This document shows, piece by piece, positions 45,223 to 52,942 of a DNA stretch of 64,000 bases. Made by a program: the position numbers and the translations under genes. The stretch is from Bacteroidota bacterium (GTDB taxonomy: Bacteria > Bacteroidota > Bacteroidia > Flavobacteriales > Weeksellaceae). Location of the stretch: the NCBI GenBank assembly GCA_018902795.1, contig JAHIQD010000021.1, positions 62,001 through 126,000 on the forward strand. Direction: 5' to 3'. A model generated the notes under the pieces. That model was not told the DNA's origin and searched no databases. It worked only from the letters and a program-made list of their open reading frames with translations. Within the stretch, counting starts at the first letter, position 1, and every line of letters begins with the position of its first letter.

Positions 45223-46827
45223 ATGAAGAACATCAGAATCATCCAGCAATTACATGATTTAGGCATCACCGGTTATGAAGAGGTAGTATACAATCCAAGT
45301 TATGAGGAGCTTTTCAAAGCTGAAATGTCCACTAAAAACCAAGGATTTGAAAAAGGCGCATTGACAGAGTCTGGTGCTGTTGCCGTAAAAACCGGAATTT
45401 TCACTGGACGTTCACCGAAAGACCGGTTTATTGTAAAAGATGAAGTTACCGAGAATACGATTCACTGGGACGGTAATGTGAATCTTCCCACTACCCCTGA
45501 AATTTTCGAGAGCTGCAAACTTTTGGTTCTGAAACAGCTTTCTTCCTCTAAAAAAATATATGTTGTTGATGCTTTTTGCGGCACCAATCCAGATACAAGA
45601 CTTAAAGTAAGATTCATTATGGAGGTGGCATGGCAGGCCCATTTTGTGACCAATATGTTCATCCGTCCTTCCAATTTCGAACTCGAAACTTTCGGTGAGC
45701 CGGATTTCATCGTTATGAACGGTTCCAAAACCACCAACCCCGACTGGAAAGAGCAGGGACTGAATTCTGAAAACTTCGTGATGTTCAACCTGACGCAGAA
45801 AATTCAGATTATCGGCGGAACCTGGTATGGTGGTGAAATGAAGAAAGGGATGTTTGCCATGATGAATTATTACCTTCCGTTAAAAGGAATGGCTTCTATG
45901 CACTGTTCGGCCAACGTTGGTGAAGACGGGGATGTTGCTTTATTTTTCGGTTTATCCGGAACAGGAAAAACTACACTTTCCGCAGATCCTAAAAGATACT
46001 TGATTGGCGATGACGAGCACGGCTGGGATAATAACGGCGTTTTCAATTATGAAGGCGGCTGTTATGCCAAAGTGATCGACTTAACAGAAGAAAAAGAACC
46101 GGACATTTTTAAAGCCATCAGAAGAGATTCACTTTTAGAGAATGTTGTGGTCAACGAATACGGTGAAGCAGATTATACCGATAACTCTATTACTGAAAAC
46201 ACGAGAGTTTCCTATCCGATTTACCATATCAGCAAAATCGTTCTGCCTTCAAAAGCCGGACACGCCAAGAAAATTGTTTATCTTTCTGCTGATGCATTCG
46301 GTGTATTGCCGCCGGTTTCCATTCTGAACGAAGATCAGGCCCAGTATCACTTCCTTTGCGGTTATACCTCAAAACTTGCAGGAACTGAAAGAGGAATTAC
46401 AGAACCTCAACCGTCATTTTCACCGGCGTTCGGTGAAGCGTTTTTGACGCTGCATCCAACCATGTACTCTAAAACCCTCATCGGGAAAATGAAAGAGCAC
46501 GGTGCTAAAGCTTATTTAGTAAATACGGGCTGGAACGGAACCGGAAAAAGAATTTCCCTGAAAGATACCAGAGCGATTATCGATGCCATTATCGACGGGT
46601 CCATTGAAAAAGCGGATAAAACCATTATCCCGGTTATGAATCTTGAGATCCCGACTGCATTGCCTAATGTAACCGACGGCATTCTTGATCCGCGAGATAC
46701 TTACGCTCATGTTTCAGAATGGGAGTTGAAAGCGAAAGATCTTGGCGCGAGATACATCAAGAATTTTGAGCAGTATTGCGACACGAAAGAAGGCCAGAGA
46801 CTGGTTGCTGCAGGGCCTCAACTTTAG
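45223..46827 (+). CDS. pckA: Phosphoenolpyruvate carboxykinase (ATP)
   Basis: A 534-residue enzyme with the ATP-type signatures: TGRSPKDRFIV (61-71), the P-loop-like FGLSGTGKTTLS (242-253), the metal-binding DDEHGWDNNGVFNYEGGCYAK, and LVNTGWNGTGKRISLKDTRAIIDA in the C-terminal half. It converts oxaloacetate and ATP to phosphoenolpyruvate, ADP and CO2, the first committed step of gluconeogenesis. Length and motif order match the family. It has its own likely promoter and is closed by a strong terminator, so it is a single-gene unit. Confidence 0.95.
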   Translation: MKNIRIIQQLHDLGITGYEEVVYNPSYEELFKAEMSTKNQGFEKGALTESGAVAVKTGIFTGRSPKDRFIVKDEVTENTIHWDGNVNLPTTPEIFESCKLLVLKQLSSSKKIYVVDAFCGTNPDTRLKVRFIMEVAWQAHFVTNMFIRPSNFELETFGEPDFIVMNGSKTTNPDWKEQGLNSENFVMFNLTQKIQIIGGTWYGGEMKKGMFAMMNYYLPLKGMASMHCSANVGEDGDVALFFGLSGTGKTTLSADPKRYLIGDDEHGWDNNGVFNYEGGCYAKVIDLTEEKEPDIFKAIRRDSLLENVVVNEYGEADYTDNSITENTRVSYPIYHISKIVLPSKAGHAKKIVYLSADAFGVLPPVSILNEDQAQYHFLCGYTSKLAGTERGITEPQPSFSPAFGEAFLTLHPTMYSKTLIGKMKEHGAKAYLVNTGWNGTGKRISLKDTRAIIDAIIDGSIEKADKTIIPVMNLEIPTALPNVTDGILDPRDTYAHVSEWELKAKDLGARYIKNFEQYCDTKEGQRLVAAGPQL

Positions 46828-46850
46828 AATTAATCAATTGTTTTGTATAG

Positions 46851-46885
46851 AAATTCCCCCGGCCAAAAGGTTGGGGGAATTTTTT
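46851..46885 (+). terminator. Intrinsic terminator after pckA
   Basis: AAATTCCCCC pairs with GGGGGAATTT across an 11-12-nt loop and T residues follow. It separates the conserved block from the accessory region. Confidence 0.85.
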
Positions 46886-47038
46886 TATTAATTACTCAGG
46901 CAGGATCTCCTTATTTCCTGCACGATCATAAAAAAATTGTAACTTAACAGCGTATTGGGTTCATTCATTTTATGCGGAAGTTTTTTATACGTGGTAATGA
47001 ATGCCTGATACTTTATCCATGAAGTAAAGTCGGCATAA

Positions 47039-47082
47039 ACTACAAGTTGCCATGAAGGGGACTACAAGTTGCCGTGAAGGGG
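47039..47082 (+). repeat. 22-bp tandem repeat, two copies
   Basis: A 22-bp unit starting ACTACAAGTTGCC and ending TGAAGGGG occurs twice in a row (47039-47060 and 47061-47082) with one base difference. A third partial start (ACTGCAATGA) follows. It lies in the gap of 428 bp between pckA and the 207-aa gene, which otherwise holds only the pckA terminator and nothing else I recognise. Confidence 0.7.
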
Positions 47083-47255
47083 ACTGCAATGAATAGTGAA
47101 TATCATAAAAACTATACCTATGGCTAAGCAGATAGGGCCACTCTTTTTTGTAGGAACAATGAGGGGGCATTAATTACTATTTTCGGGAAGGTGAGCCACC
47201 CACGCGCCGAGCGGGAGGAGGTTTTTCGCGTAAGAACATCAAGGAAAGTCCGAAT

Positions 47256-47879
47256 ATGGAAACGGTAAGGAAAAGCAATACTGAGTTTGCGCACTGCTCG
47301 AAGGTGAACAAAGCCTTTAAGCTTGCTTTGCAGCCTTATCTGTCGGGTTGCAAAGACGGTACTTTTCACTCCAGGCTGATGCAGCTGTTTCTGAATATTA
47401 AGGACTGTGATTCAGTTTCTGAACGCGGGAGTCGTAAAGTAAGTGAGGGGATTGCGACCACTACCGGGCAACAGTTGGTGAAAGCCTTTGTTTTCACTCC
47501 TGAGCGGCCGCATCTCTTTGGTGGCCACTGTGAGTTTGAGTGGAATCCGCCTGTGTTTAAGGTCAGTGATTTTAACATTAGGGAAGCCCAATTCCCAAAG
47601 GAGGCTGATTGTATGGAGATCAGCGTCGGTTTGCTCCGCTTTGATTTTGAAACCCTCGCTCATGCGCATGTTTTTGCCGATCCGTTGGTTATTGCACGCA
47701 ATTTCCAGAAAGATGCTTTTACCATCCCATGTCCGGATATACCGCGAGGTGAGGGTATGCTTTTTTCTGCCGTGCGGGTTTCCTTTTACCAAACTGTTAA
47801 CGGAGAAAGACATCTGGTGCCGGACACCGCGCATACCGGAGTCCGCATTATCTCTCTTTTGCATGCAGGTAAGGATTAA
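47256..47879 (+). CDS. Conserved-looking hypothetical protein, 207 aa
   Basis: The protein starts METVRKSNTEFAHCSKVNKAFKLALQPYL and has no signal peptide or membrane segment. It mixes a helical, basic N-terminus with a beta-rich remainder (HLFGGHCEFEWNPPVFKVSDFNI, GEGMLFSAVRVSFYQTVNGERHLVP). Three-frame reading shows this is the frame with protein-like composition; overlapping frames on both strands do not look real. It lies in an accessory stretch just before the tmRNA-linked island, has higher G+C than the island cargo and has no functional motif I know. The GGAGG about 40 bp upstream is too far to be a ribosome site. Function unknown. Confidence 0.6.
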   Translation: METVRKSNTEFAHCSKVNKAFKLALQPYLSGCKDGTFHSRLMQLFLNIKDCDSVSERGSRKVSEGIATTTGQQLVKAFVFTPERPHLFGGHCEFEWNPPVFKVSDFNIREAQFPKEADCMEISVGLLRFDFETLAHAHVFADPLVIARNFQKDAFTIPCPDIPRGEGMLFSAVRVSFYQTVNGERHLVPDTAHTGVRIISLLHAGKD

Positions 47880-48125
47880 TTTTTCCATTACGCCATCAGC
47901 TGTCTGCATTCCATGGGTTCAAATAATTTTCTTTCAAAATTATATAATTATAGAGAATAGAATTAATACTATTTTAAGTTAAACTTTGTCTACTTATAAT
48001 TAAAATGACAAAAAACTCCAGGAGACCGGCACGAATCCTTTTGTGTGGTCTTACACAAAGCTAATTTAAAAAAACGCGCAGCATATTTTTTAGATCCTCT
48101 GCAATTTTCAATGTTTTTTATAAAA

Positions 48126-48158
48126 GTCAAAGGAATGTCAAAGGAAAGTCAAAGGAAT
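48126..48158 (+). repeat. 11-bp tandem repeat GTCAAAGGAAW, three copies
   Basis: Copies lie at 48126-48136, 48137-48147 and 48148-48158; only the last base varies. The unit length is the same as in the 11-bp repeats of the adjacent island, but the sequence differs. The repeat lies outside the island core, 177 bp left of it. Confidence 0.8.
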
Positions 48159-48193
48159 GTATAAGTAAGGTGAAAGCGCTAAATTATTTATAA

Positions 48194-48251
48194 TATACCT
48201 TATCGGGTATAAAAATTTAATTAGGCACTACATTATACCCGATCGGGACTA
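48194..48251. promoter_or_regulatory. Pair of operator-like palindromes
   Basis: TATACCTTATCGGGTATA (48194-48211) and TATACCCGATCGGGACTA (48234-48251) share 14 of 18 positions and start 40 bp apart. The second includes the perfect palindrome CCCGATCGGG. They look like dimer-binding sites of a repressor, yet no gene follows in the next 300 bp. Confidence 0.45.
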
Positions 48252-48296
48252 TCGACCATTGATATGGGGGACAATATGGGAACAGAAGCAGGAAAA

Positions 48297-48327
48297 AAAT
48301 AACCACCTGAAAAACAGATGGTTATTT
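48297..48327. terminator. Relic or second copy of the tmRNA terminator
   Basis: The arms AAATAACCACCTG and CAGATGGTTATTT pair with one mismatch around an A5 loop. It stands 7 bp before the left core repeat, as the hairpin at 56556-56581 stands before the right one. The two hairpins share AACC-CCTG and CAGA-GGTT. Read on the minus strand it is a terminator; it was probably the original end of the tmRNA transcript. Confidence 0.6.
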
Positions 48328-48334
48328 AAAATAA

Positions 48335-48350
48335 TGTGGAGTTGGAGGGA
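48335..48350. repeat. Left core repeat (putative attL) of the tmRNA-integrated element
   Basis: TGTGGAGTTGGAGGGA is identical to 56593-56608, which is the 3' end of ssrA read on the plus strand. A tyrosine integrase gene starts 220 bp to the right. A duplicated tmRNA or tRNA 3' end next to an integrase is the usual mark of site-specific integration. The identity breaks off after GGGA, with AACCC shared again shortly after. Confidence 0.85.
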
Positions 48351-48488
48351 CTATAAACCCTTATTTATCCTTAATTCAACCGATAAAAGTAATTTTACTT
48401 AAATTTCATAAATCCTTTATATATTGGTGTTTTGAATGATGTTTTATAACTATGAGGTTTTAAATGAATTAAAATAGATTAAGAAAAG

Positions 48489-48520
48489 GTTTGCTAAATG
48501 TTTGCTAAATGTTTGCTAAC
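48489..48520 (+). repeat. 11-bp repeats GTTTGCTAAAT, left arm, three copies
   Basis: Copies at 48489-48499, 48500-48510 and 48511-48520 (the last ends AAC). The same unit occurs twice near the right end (56529-56550), in the same orientation. They fit arm-type binding sites of the integrase. The TTTG of the last copy is also the -33 box of the integrase promoter. Confidence 0.8.
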
Positions 48521-48542
48521 TTAATTTAAAGTTGTAAATTTG
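48512..48542 (+). promoter_or_regulatory. Integrase promoter
   Basis: TTTG (48512-48515), a 19-nt spacer and TAAATTTG (48535-48542) give an exact Bacteroidota promoter. Its -33 box lies in the third 11-bp repeat, so a protein bound to the repeats would block it. The motif GTTCAACCTTAC follows at 48547 in the leader. Confidence 0.7.
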
Positions 48543-48570
48543 AATTGTTCAACCTTACAACCTTACTAAA

Positions 48571-49899
48571 ATGGCAACCGTTAAATTTCTTATTCAGTCC
48601 AAAAACCCCAATGCAAATATTTTCTGTTATTTTTCTGCAGGACGGGGGCAATTCTACAAACGCAAAACCCGGGAAACCATAAACCCGGAACACTGGAACC
48701 CAAAGACTGGGAAACCTAAAAACATTCAGTCTGCACATAAAACCACCTTAAAACATATTGAAGAGGTTAAAAAACACCTTTCCGAAATTGAAAGTTTTAT
48801 TTTGGAGCAGTACCGGAAACGGGACGATAACGAAATGATTAACGGGATTTGGTTAGATGAGATAATAAACGCCTATTATTCCGGAGGGCGTCGTTTGGTT
48901 CAGTTGGACTATTTGGATAACTATTTAGACTATTATAAAACCGATGTTTTGCCGTTCCGCAAAAACCGGGGCAAAAGAATTGCAGACGCCACTACCAAAA
49001 AACAAATTACCATTATTGGTAAGATTAAAGACTTTATAAAATCCCAAAACAGACGGTTAAAAGTATCTGACTGGGACGTATCAGTATCAAATAAGTTTGA
49101 GTTGTTTTTAGAGGGTCAGGGAATAGCCAAAGGGACAATAGGGCGTTATATCAAATATCCCAAAACCATTATTAACCACGCCAAAACCTTAAATATTGAA
49201 GTCAATAAAAATATTGATGAAATTAAAGGTTATACGACCGAAACGCCTACTATATTTATTACCGAAAAGGAACTGCAGGACATACAGAAATTAACTTTTT
49301 TGGAACCTCAACTGCAGACCGCCAAAGACTGGTTAATTATTGGTTTTTATACCGGGCAAAGGGCGTCCGACTTACTTACAATGACGCCTAAAATGTTTAC
49401 CAATATAGACGGGAATACGTTTATTACTCTGCACCAACAAAAGACCAAAAACGGGGTTTTAATTCCTTTACACGATGAGGTAAAAAAGATAATTGATAAA
49501 AGAAACGGGCAATTTCCCCCGGTGTTTTCTGATAATATAGAGAGTGCAAAAACAATCTTTAATAAACACCTAAGGACAATAGCAAAAAAGGCTCAAATTA
49601 ACCGGTTGGAATTTGGCAAAAAGTACGATGACGAAACCAAAAGATTTATTTACGGGAAATATCCTTTACACGAAATAATTTCGTCCCACGTCTGCAGACG
49701 GAGTTTTGCAACCCACAATTATATAAAAGTCCCCACCCCGATAATAATGGCAGTTACCGGACATAAGACTGAAAAGGAATTTCTTAATTATATTGGTAAG
49801 GATTTTAACGACCAATCAAAAGAGATACTGCAATACTGGAAAACCGCCCAACAGCAACCGGAGCCGGAAACCTCAACTCAAACTAAAACCGCAAACTAA
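48571..49899 (+). CDS. Tyrosine recombinase (integrase) of the island
   Basis: A 442-residue integrase. The N-terminal half includes an arm-binding-like region (MATVKFLIQSKNPNANIFCYFSAGRGQFYK) and a SAM-like core-binding domain (about 105-215). The catalytic residues are Arg264 (TGQRASD), Lys291 (HQQKTKNG), His373 and Arg376 (SHVCRRSFATH), His398 (TGHKT) and the nucleophile Tyr407 (FLNYIG). It would cut and join the 16-bp core at ssrA. The gene lies 220 bp from the left core and reads into the element. It contains four CTGCAG sites, more than expected. Confidence 0.93.
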   Translation: MATVKFLIQSKNPNANIFCYFSAGRGQFYKRKTRETINPEHWNPKTGKPKNIQSAHKTTLKHIEEVKKHLSEIESFILEQYRKRDDNEMINGIWLDEIINAYYSGGRRLVQLDYLDNYLDYYKTDVLPFRKNRGKRIADATTKKQITIIGKIKDFIKSQNRRLKVSDWDVSVSNKFELFLEGQGIAKGTIGRYIKYPKTIINHAKTLNIEVNKNIDEIKGYTTETPTIFITEKELQDIQKLTFLEPQLQTAKDWLIIGFYTGQRASDLLTMTPKMFTNIDGNTFITLHQQKTKNGVLIPLHDEVKKIIDKRNGQFPPVFSDNIESAKTIFNKHLRTIAKKAQINRLEFGKKYDDETKRFIYGKYPLHEIISSHVCRRSFATHNYIKVPTPIIMAVTGHKTEKEFLNYIGKDFNDQSKEILQYWKTAQQQPEPETSTQTKTAN

Positions 49900-49951
49900 T
49901 TATTTATAAAAGTGCTAATTTGCATATTTATAAAACCGTTCAACCTTACAT

Positions 49952-52087
49952 ATGGAAATCGATATTTTCAGTATTATTAATTTTCAGTTTCTTAATCATC
50001 AATTTTCAGGAATTAGACGAACCACCAAAAATACTGGTAGTATTAAATCCGCCTATCCTGAAAATTATATTTCGGCAGAAATCGAAAAAATTGATAATTA
50101 TTTCAATACTCTAAATAGTATTCATTTCAATTTTGAAGAATATTTAACACCTTTATATGTTCACTTTATTGAAATTTATACCCTCGAAAAAATTGCTAAT
50201 AATCTTTATTCCATAGAAAAAAGGAGGAATAAATATCTCTCAATTGAGAAGTTTAAAGAAAGAGTTTTAGGAAATTTAAAATATCAATTAAATTATTTTT
50301 TCAATGACAAAGAATTTAAAACTCTTCAATGGATAAATGATGACTGTTATTATATTCGAGAAAGAATTGATGTAGATAATAGAACGGTATTATCGCATCA
50401 AAAAATATTAATTTTTGACAAAAATCTTAGCGATGAAACTCTCATTCAGGACTATTTTGATGCACTTTTAAAGTTTATTGATACTTTCAAACCAACAGAA
50501 ACAATTGCCTCAACATTCTTAAAAAAAATACCCCCTTCCAAACGGTATTTCAATTCTTTCTATTATTCGTATTCTAACTTTATTTCCAATTATGAAGAAA
50601 TCTATAAAGAGTGGTTAGTAGACCACCCCGAAGGTTATGAATTAAAGTTTATTGAAGACATTTATTATTTAAGTAATTTAAGATTTGTAAAAGATGAGGT
50701 TTTAAAAGGAAATGAAAATTTTCTGAATTTAGAATTTATACCAATTTTTAAAAAAAATCATATAATTTATGTTGCATTATTTGAGTTTGCAGAGTTTATT
50801 ACGGAAAAAATAAAAAACCATAAAAAAAAGTTTAATATAACATTTACTAATAAAGACTTTGATTATAATGAAGTATCAAAAAATCAGGATAGAAGATTAG
50901 AATTATCTTATGAAGTCTATGAACTGAGAGGTGGTAAATTTGATTTTTTCGATTTTGCGGGAAATACATATATATACAGTAATCTATGTGAAGGGAATGA
51001 AACTTTTATAGAGAGAAATACATTGATAGATTTGAGCTCCATTTTAAAGCCTTTCTATTTAAATAATGATAATTTTGAGGTAATGATAGATTTATCTTCG
51101 ACTATAAATTATCAACATTCTGTTATAAAAATAAATGATTTTTTACAGAAAAGAATATCATTTTTAAACAAAACCAATAATCAGTTTGAGCACAAATTTA
51201 ATTTTGAAAATATTAATAAAGGAACACACAATCCTTTTAAGGAAAGTGATTATAACAAAGAGAATTTAACCTTTAATATTACACACTATTTTGATTTGTT
51301 AAATGAGATTAAAAATTTGTTATGTCCTATTCAATCTAAAAAAGATTTAGAATTTGTCGTAAAAAACTCGAAACAAATTTTCAATTTGGACGAAATTTTG
51401 AAACTCGCCAATATTGAAAGATACTTTGTTTTATATAATCAAATTCAAGATAGAAAAGATAGACTTCCATTTATCAAAAATATTTATTCTTACTTTTCGC
51501 AAATTAAAACTTCTTGGGAATTTTATTATAATGATGAGGTTTTTAAGGGAGCAAAGGACTTTAATTTATTTTGGAACGAATCAATATTCAAAAATTTAAT
51601 TTATCAAATTTCTAACACTATTAAAAGTATAGATGATTTTTTAGTTATTATTAAAAATGATTTGGAAAATGAGTCTAACGGCTATAATAAACAGATGCGT
51701 AATCACATCCCTGAACAAAATTTTACCGAACCTGAAACAATTGAGCAGACAAAAATAAAAGTTGAAATGATTGTTCTAAAAGAACTGGGAATAATAGATT
51801 TATTTAAAAAATCCCAAAAACTCACAAATTCCGAAACTGCACGACGAATAGTCTATATTTTAAACGATAAACTAAAAAATGCAAATACTAAAAATCCTCA
51901 AAATTACATTGAGAATATCCTGACAGCAATCGCAAACGGTACACCTGAAATAAACACCGACAAAACGCCTTATAAAAAACAAAATATTAAAGATGCCTTA
52001 ATATCCCTTAATAGTATGGGATTAAGTATTGACGATACAACTTATTTGAAAGTTTTAAAAAATACTCACCCTAACTTATTTGAGTAA
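49952..52087 (+). CDS. Hypothetical protein, 711 aa, island cargo
   Basis: I do not recognise a family. The product is rich in Asn, Lys, Ile, Phe and Tyr, with no signal peptide or membrane helix, and is mostly helical (for example LEKIANNLYSIEKRRNKYLSIEKFKERVLG). The last about 110 residues (IVLKELGIIDLFKKSQKLTNSETARRIVYILN) resemble a short C-terminal module seen in other Bacteroidota mobile-element proteins. The gene is far more A/T-rich than the integrase and lacks the CTGCAG sites of the backbone. It lies between the integrase and excisionase genes, where such elements often carry accessory or defence genes. The start ATG lies 1 bp after the shared leader motif. Confidence 0.7.
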   Translation: MEIDIFSIINFQFLNHQFSGIRRTTKNTGSIKSAYPENYISAEIEKIDNYFNTLNSIHFNFEEYLTPLYVHFIEIYTLEKIANNLYSIEKRRNKYLSIEKFKERVLGNLKYQLNYFFNDKEFKTLQWINDDCYYIRERIDVDNRTVLSHQKILIFDKNLSDETLIQDYFDALLKFIDTFKPTETIASTFLKKIPPSKRYFNSFYYSYSNFISNYEEIYKEWLVDHPEGYELKFIEDIYYLSNLRFVKDEVLKGNENFLNLEFIPIFKKNHIIYVALFEFAEFITEKIKNHKKKFNITFTNKDFDYNEVSKNQDRRLELSYEVYELRGGKFDFFDFAGNTYIYSNLCEGNETFIERNTLIDLSSILKPFYLNNDNFEVMIDLSSTINYQHSVIKINDFLQKRISFLNKTNNQFEHKFNFENINKGTHNPFKESDYNKENLTFNITHYFDLLNEIKNLLCPIQSKKDLEFVVKNSKQIFNLDEILKLANIERYFVLYNQIQDRKDRLPFIKNIYSYFSQIKTSWEFYYNDEVFKGAKDFNLFWNESIFKNLIYQISNTIKSIDDFLVIIKNDLENESNGYNKQMRNHIPEQNFTEPETIEQTKIKVEMIVLKELGIIDLFKKSQKLTNSETARRIVYILNDKLKNANTKNPQNYIENILTAIANGTPEINTDKTPYKKQNIKDALISLNSMGLSIDDTTYLKVLKNTHPNLFE

Positions 52088-52091
52088 AAAA

Positions 52092-52125
52092 TAACAGTTA
52101 TAGCAACTGTTACCAAACTGTTACC
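52092..52125 (+). repeat. AACTGTTACC repeats and inverted copy before the HTH gene
   Basis: AACTGTTACC occurs at 52105-52114 and 52116-52125. The inverted half TAACAGTT lies at 52092-52099, 5 bp before the first. They give a three-part cluster of half-sites, suited to a small DNA-binding protein. Confidence 0.6.
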
Positions 52126-52130
52126 GCAAA

Positions 52131-52161
52131 TTTTGCACTATTAATTTAAAATTGTGCAAAA
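52131..52161 (+). promoter_or_regulatory. Inverted repeat TTTTGCAC-N15-GTGCAAAA at the HTH gene start
   Basis: The arms are perfect, 8 bp each (52131-52138 and 52154-52161). The right arm ends directly at the ATG of the HTH gene. It fits an operator for autoregulation. Confidence 0.55.
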
Positions 52162-52440
52162 ATGGAAACAATCAATTTCGTCGGCATTACGCCCGATAAT
52201 TTTCTAAATGAGTTGGTAAGTAAAGTTAAAACCGCCTTACTTTCCGACCTCGAAAAGTCTTTAAAAGACAATGAGCCAAACCGCTATTATACAGCGGAAC
52301 AAATCTGCGAACGGTTCAGCATTACAAAACCAACAATTCACGAATACCGAAAACGTAACATTATCAAAAGTTACAAACTTGGTTCCCGGGTTTATTACCG
52401 TTTAGATGAGATAGAAAACGCAATGATTATTAACCATTAA
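52162..52440 (+). CDS. Excisionase-like helix-turn-helix protein
   Basis: A 92-residue protein with a C-terminal winged HTH of the excisionase/HTH_17 type: YYTAEQICERFSITKPTIHEYRKRNIIKSYKLGSRVYYRLDEIENAM. This fold has a helix-turn-helix followed by a short beta wing and is used by excision factors and small repressors. The N-terminal 45 residues are helical. Repeats and inverted repeats lie just upstream, so it could control itself and, through the 11-bp repeats, the direction of recombination. It is followed 11 bp later by the 132-aa gene. Confidence 0.85.
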   Translation: METINFVGITPDNFLNELVSKVKTALLSDLEKSLKDNEPNRYYTAEQICERFSITKPTIHEYRKRNIIKSYKLGSRVYYRLDEIENAMIINH

Positions 52441-52451
52441 TATTTATTGCG

Positions 52452-52850
52452 ATGTTCACACCTGACAATTATAAACTGATTTACAGAATTGACACTGTAA
52501 AAAAGACGTTCCGGCAATATCTTTTAATATCTGCAGACCGCCGCGGATTTTTGCCGGAGTTAATCCGTACCGAAAAAAACAACGGTTTTAATTCCATTAC
52601 CGGAGCCGAAAACCTTTTAAGAATACGGAACGCCAACAACTGGACTAAATGCAATTTAACAGGATTAAGACCGACGGAAACCCGTAATTTCTATTATTCA
52701 GATTTGCCCGTTAATGGCGTTAAATCGTTAATAGTGGTATTTATACCCGATGACTGGGATTCGGTAGTTTTAAGGGTCTGTAAACAATTTTACCCCCATA
52801 CCCCGGCAGACCGCCAACGTATCATAAACGAAATTATAAGAACATTTTAG
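52452..52850 (+). CDS. Hypothetical protein, 132 aa
   Basis: The protein MFTPDNYKLIYRIDTVKKTFRQYLLISADRRGF has no signal peptide, membrane segment or known motif. The sequence is mixed alpha/beta with a basic N-terminal half, and ends with HTPADRQRIINEIIRTF. It lies 11 bp after the HTH gene and 92 bp before the replication-initiator gene, so it is probably part of the element's maintenance module. Its base composition and the CTGCAG at 52531 match the integrase and the replication gene, pointing to the element backbone. Confidence 0.65.
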   Translation: MFTPDNYKLIYRIDTVKKTFRQYLLISADRRGFLPELIRTEKNNGFNSITGAENLLRIRNANNWTKCNLTGLRPTETRNFYYSDLPVNGVKSLIVVFIPDDWDSVVLRVCKQFYPHTPADRQRIINEIIRTF

Positions 52851-52942
52851 AGCCAAAAAAAGGGAGTGCAAAAGCGCATTCCCTTAAAGGTGTTCAATCC
52901 TTACAATCTATAAACTGACTGCAGAGCAAAGATAAAAAAATA

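Noticed and set aside
47412..47982. Frames of 165 and 164 codons on both strands over the 207-aa gene
   Set aside because: Their residue use is unlike a protein (many Cys, Arg and His in strings), while the 207-codon frame is balanced and has a clean start.
48335..48360. A second partial tRNA or tmRNA gene
   Set aside because: Only the last 16 bases match; no tRNA arms can be formed, so it is an attachment-site copy.
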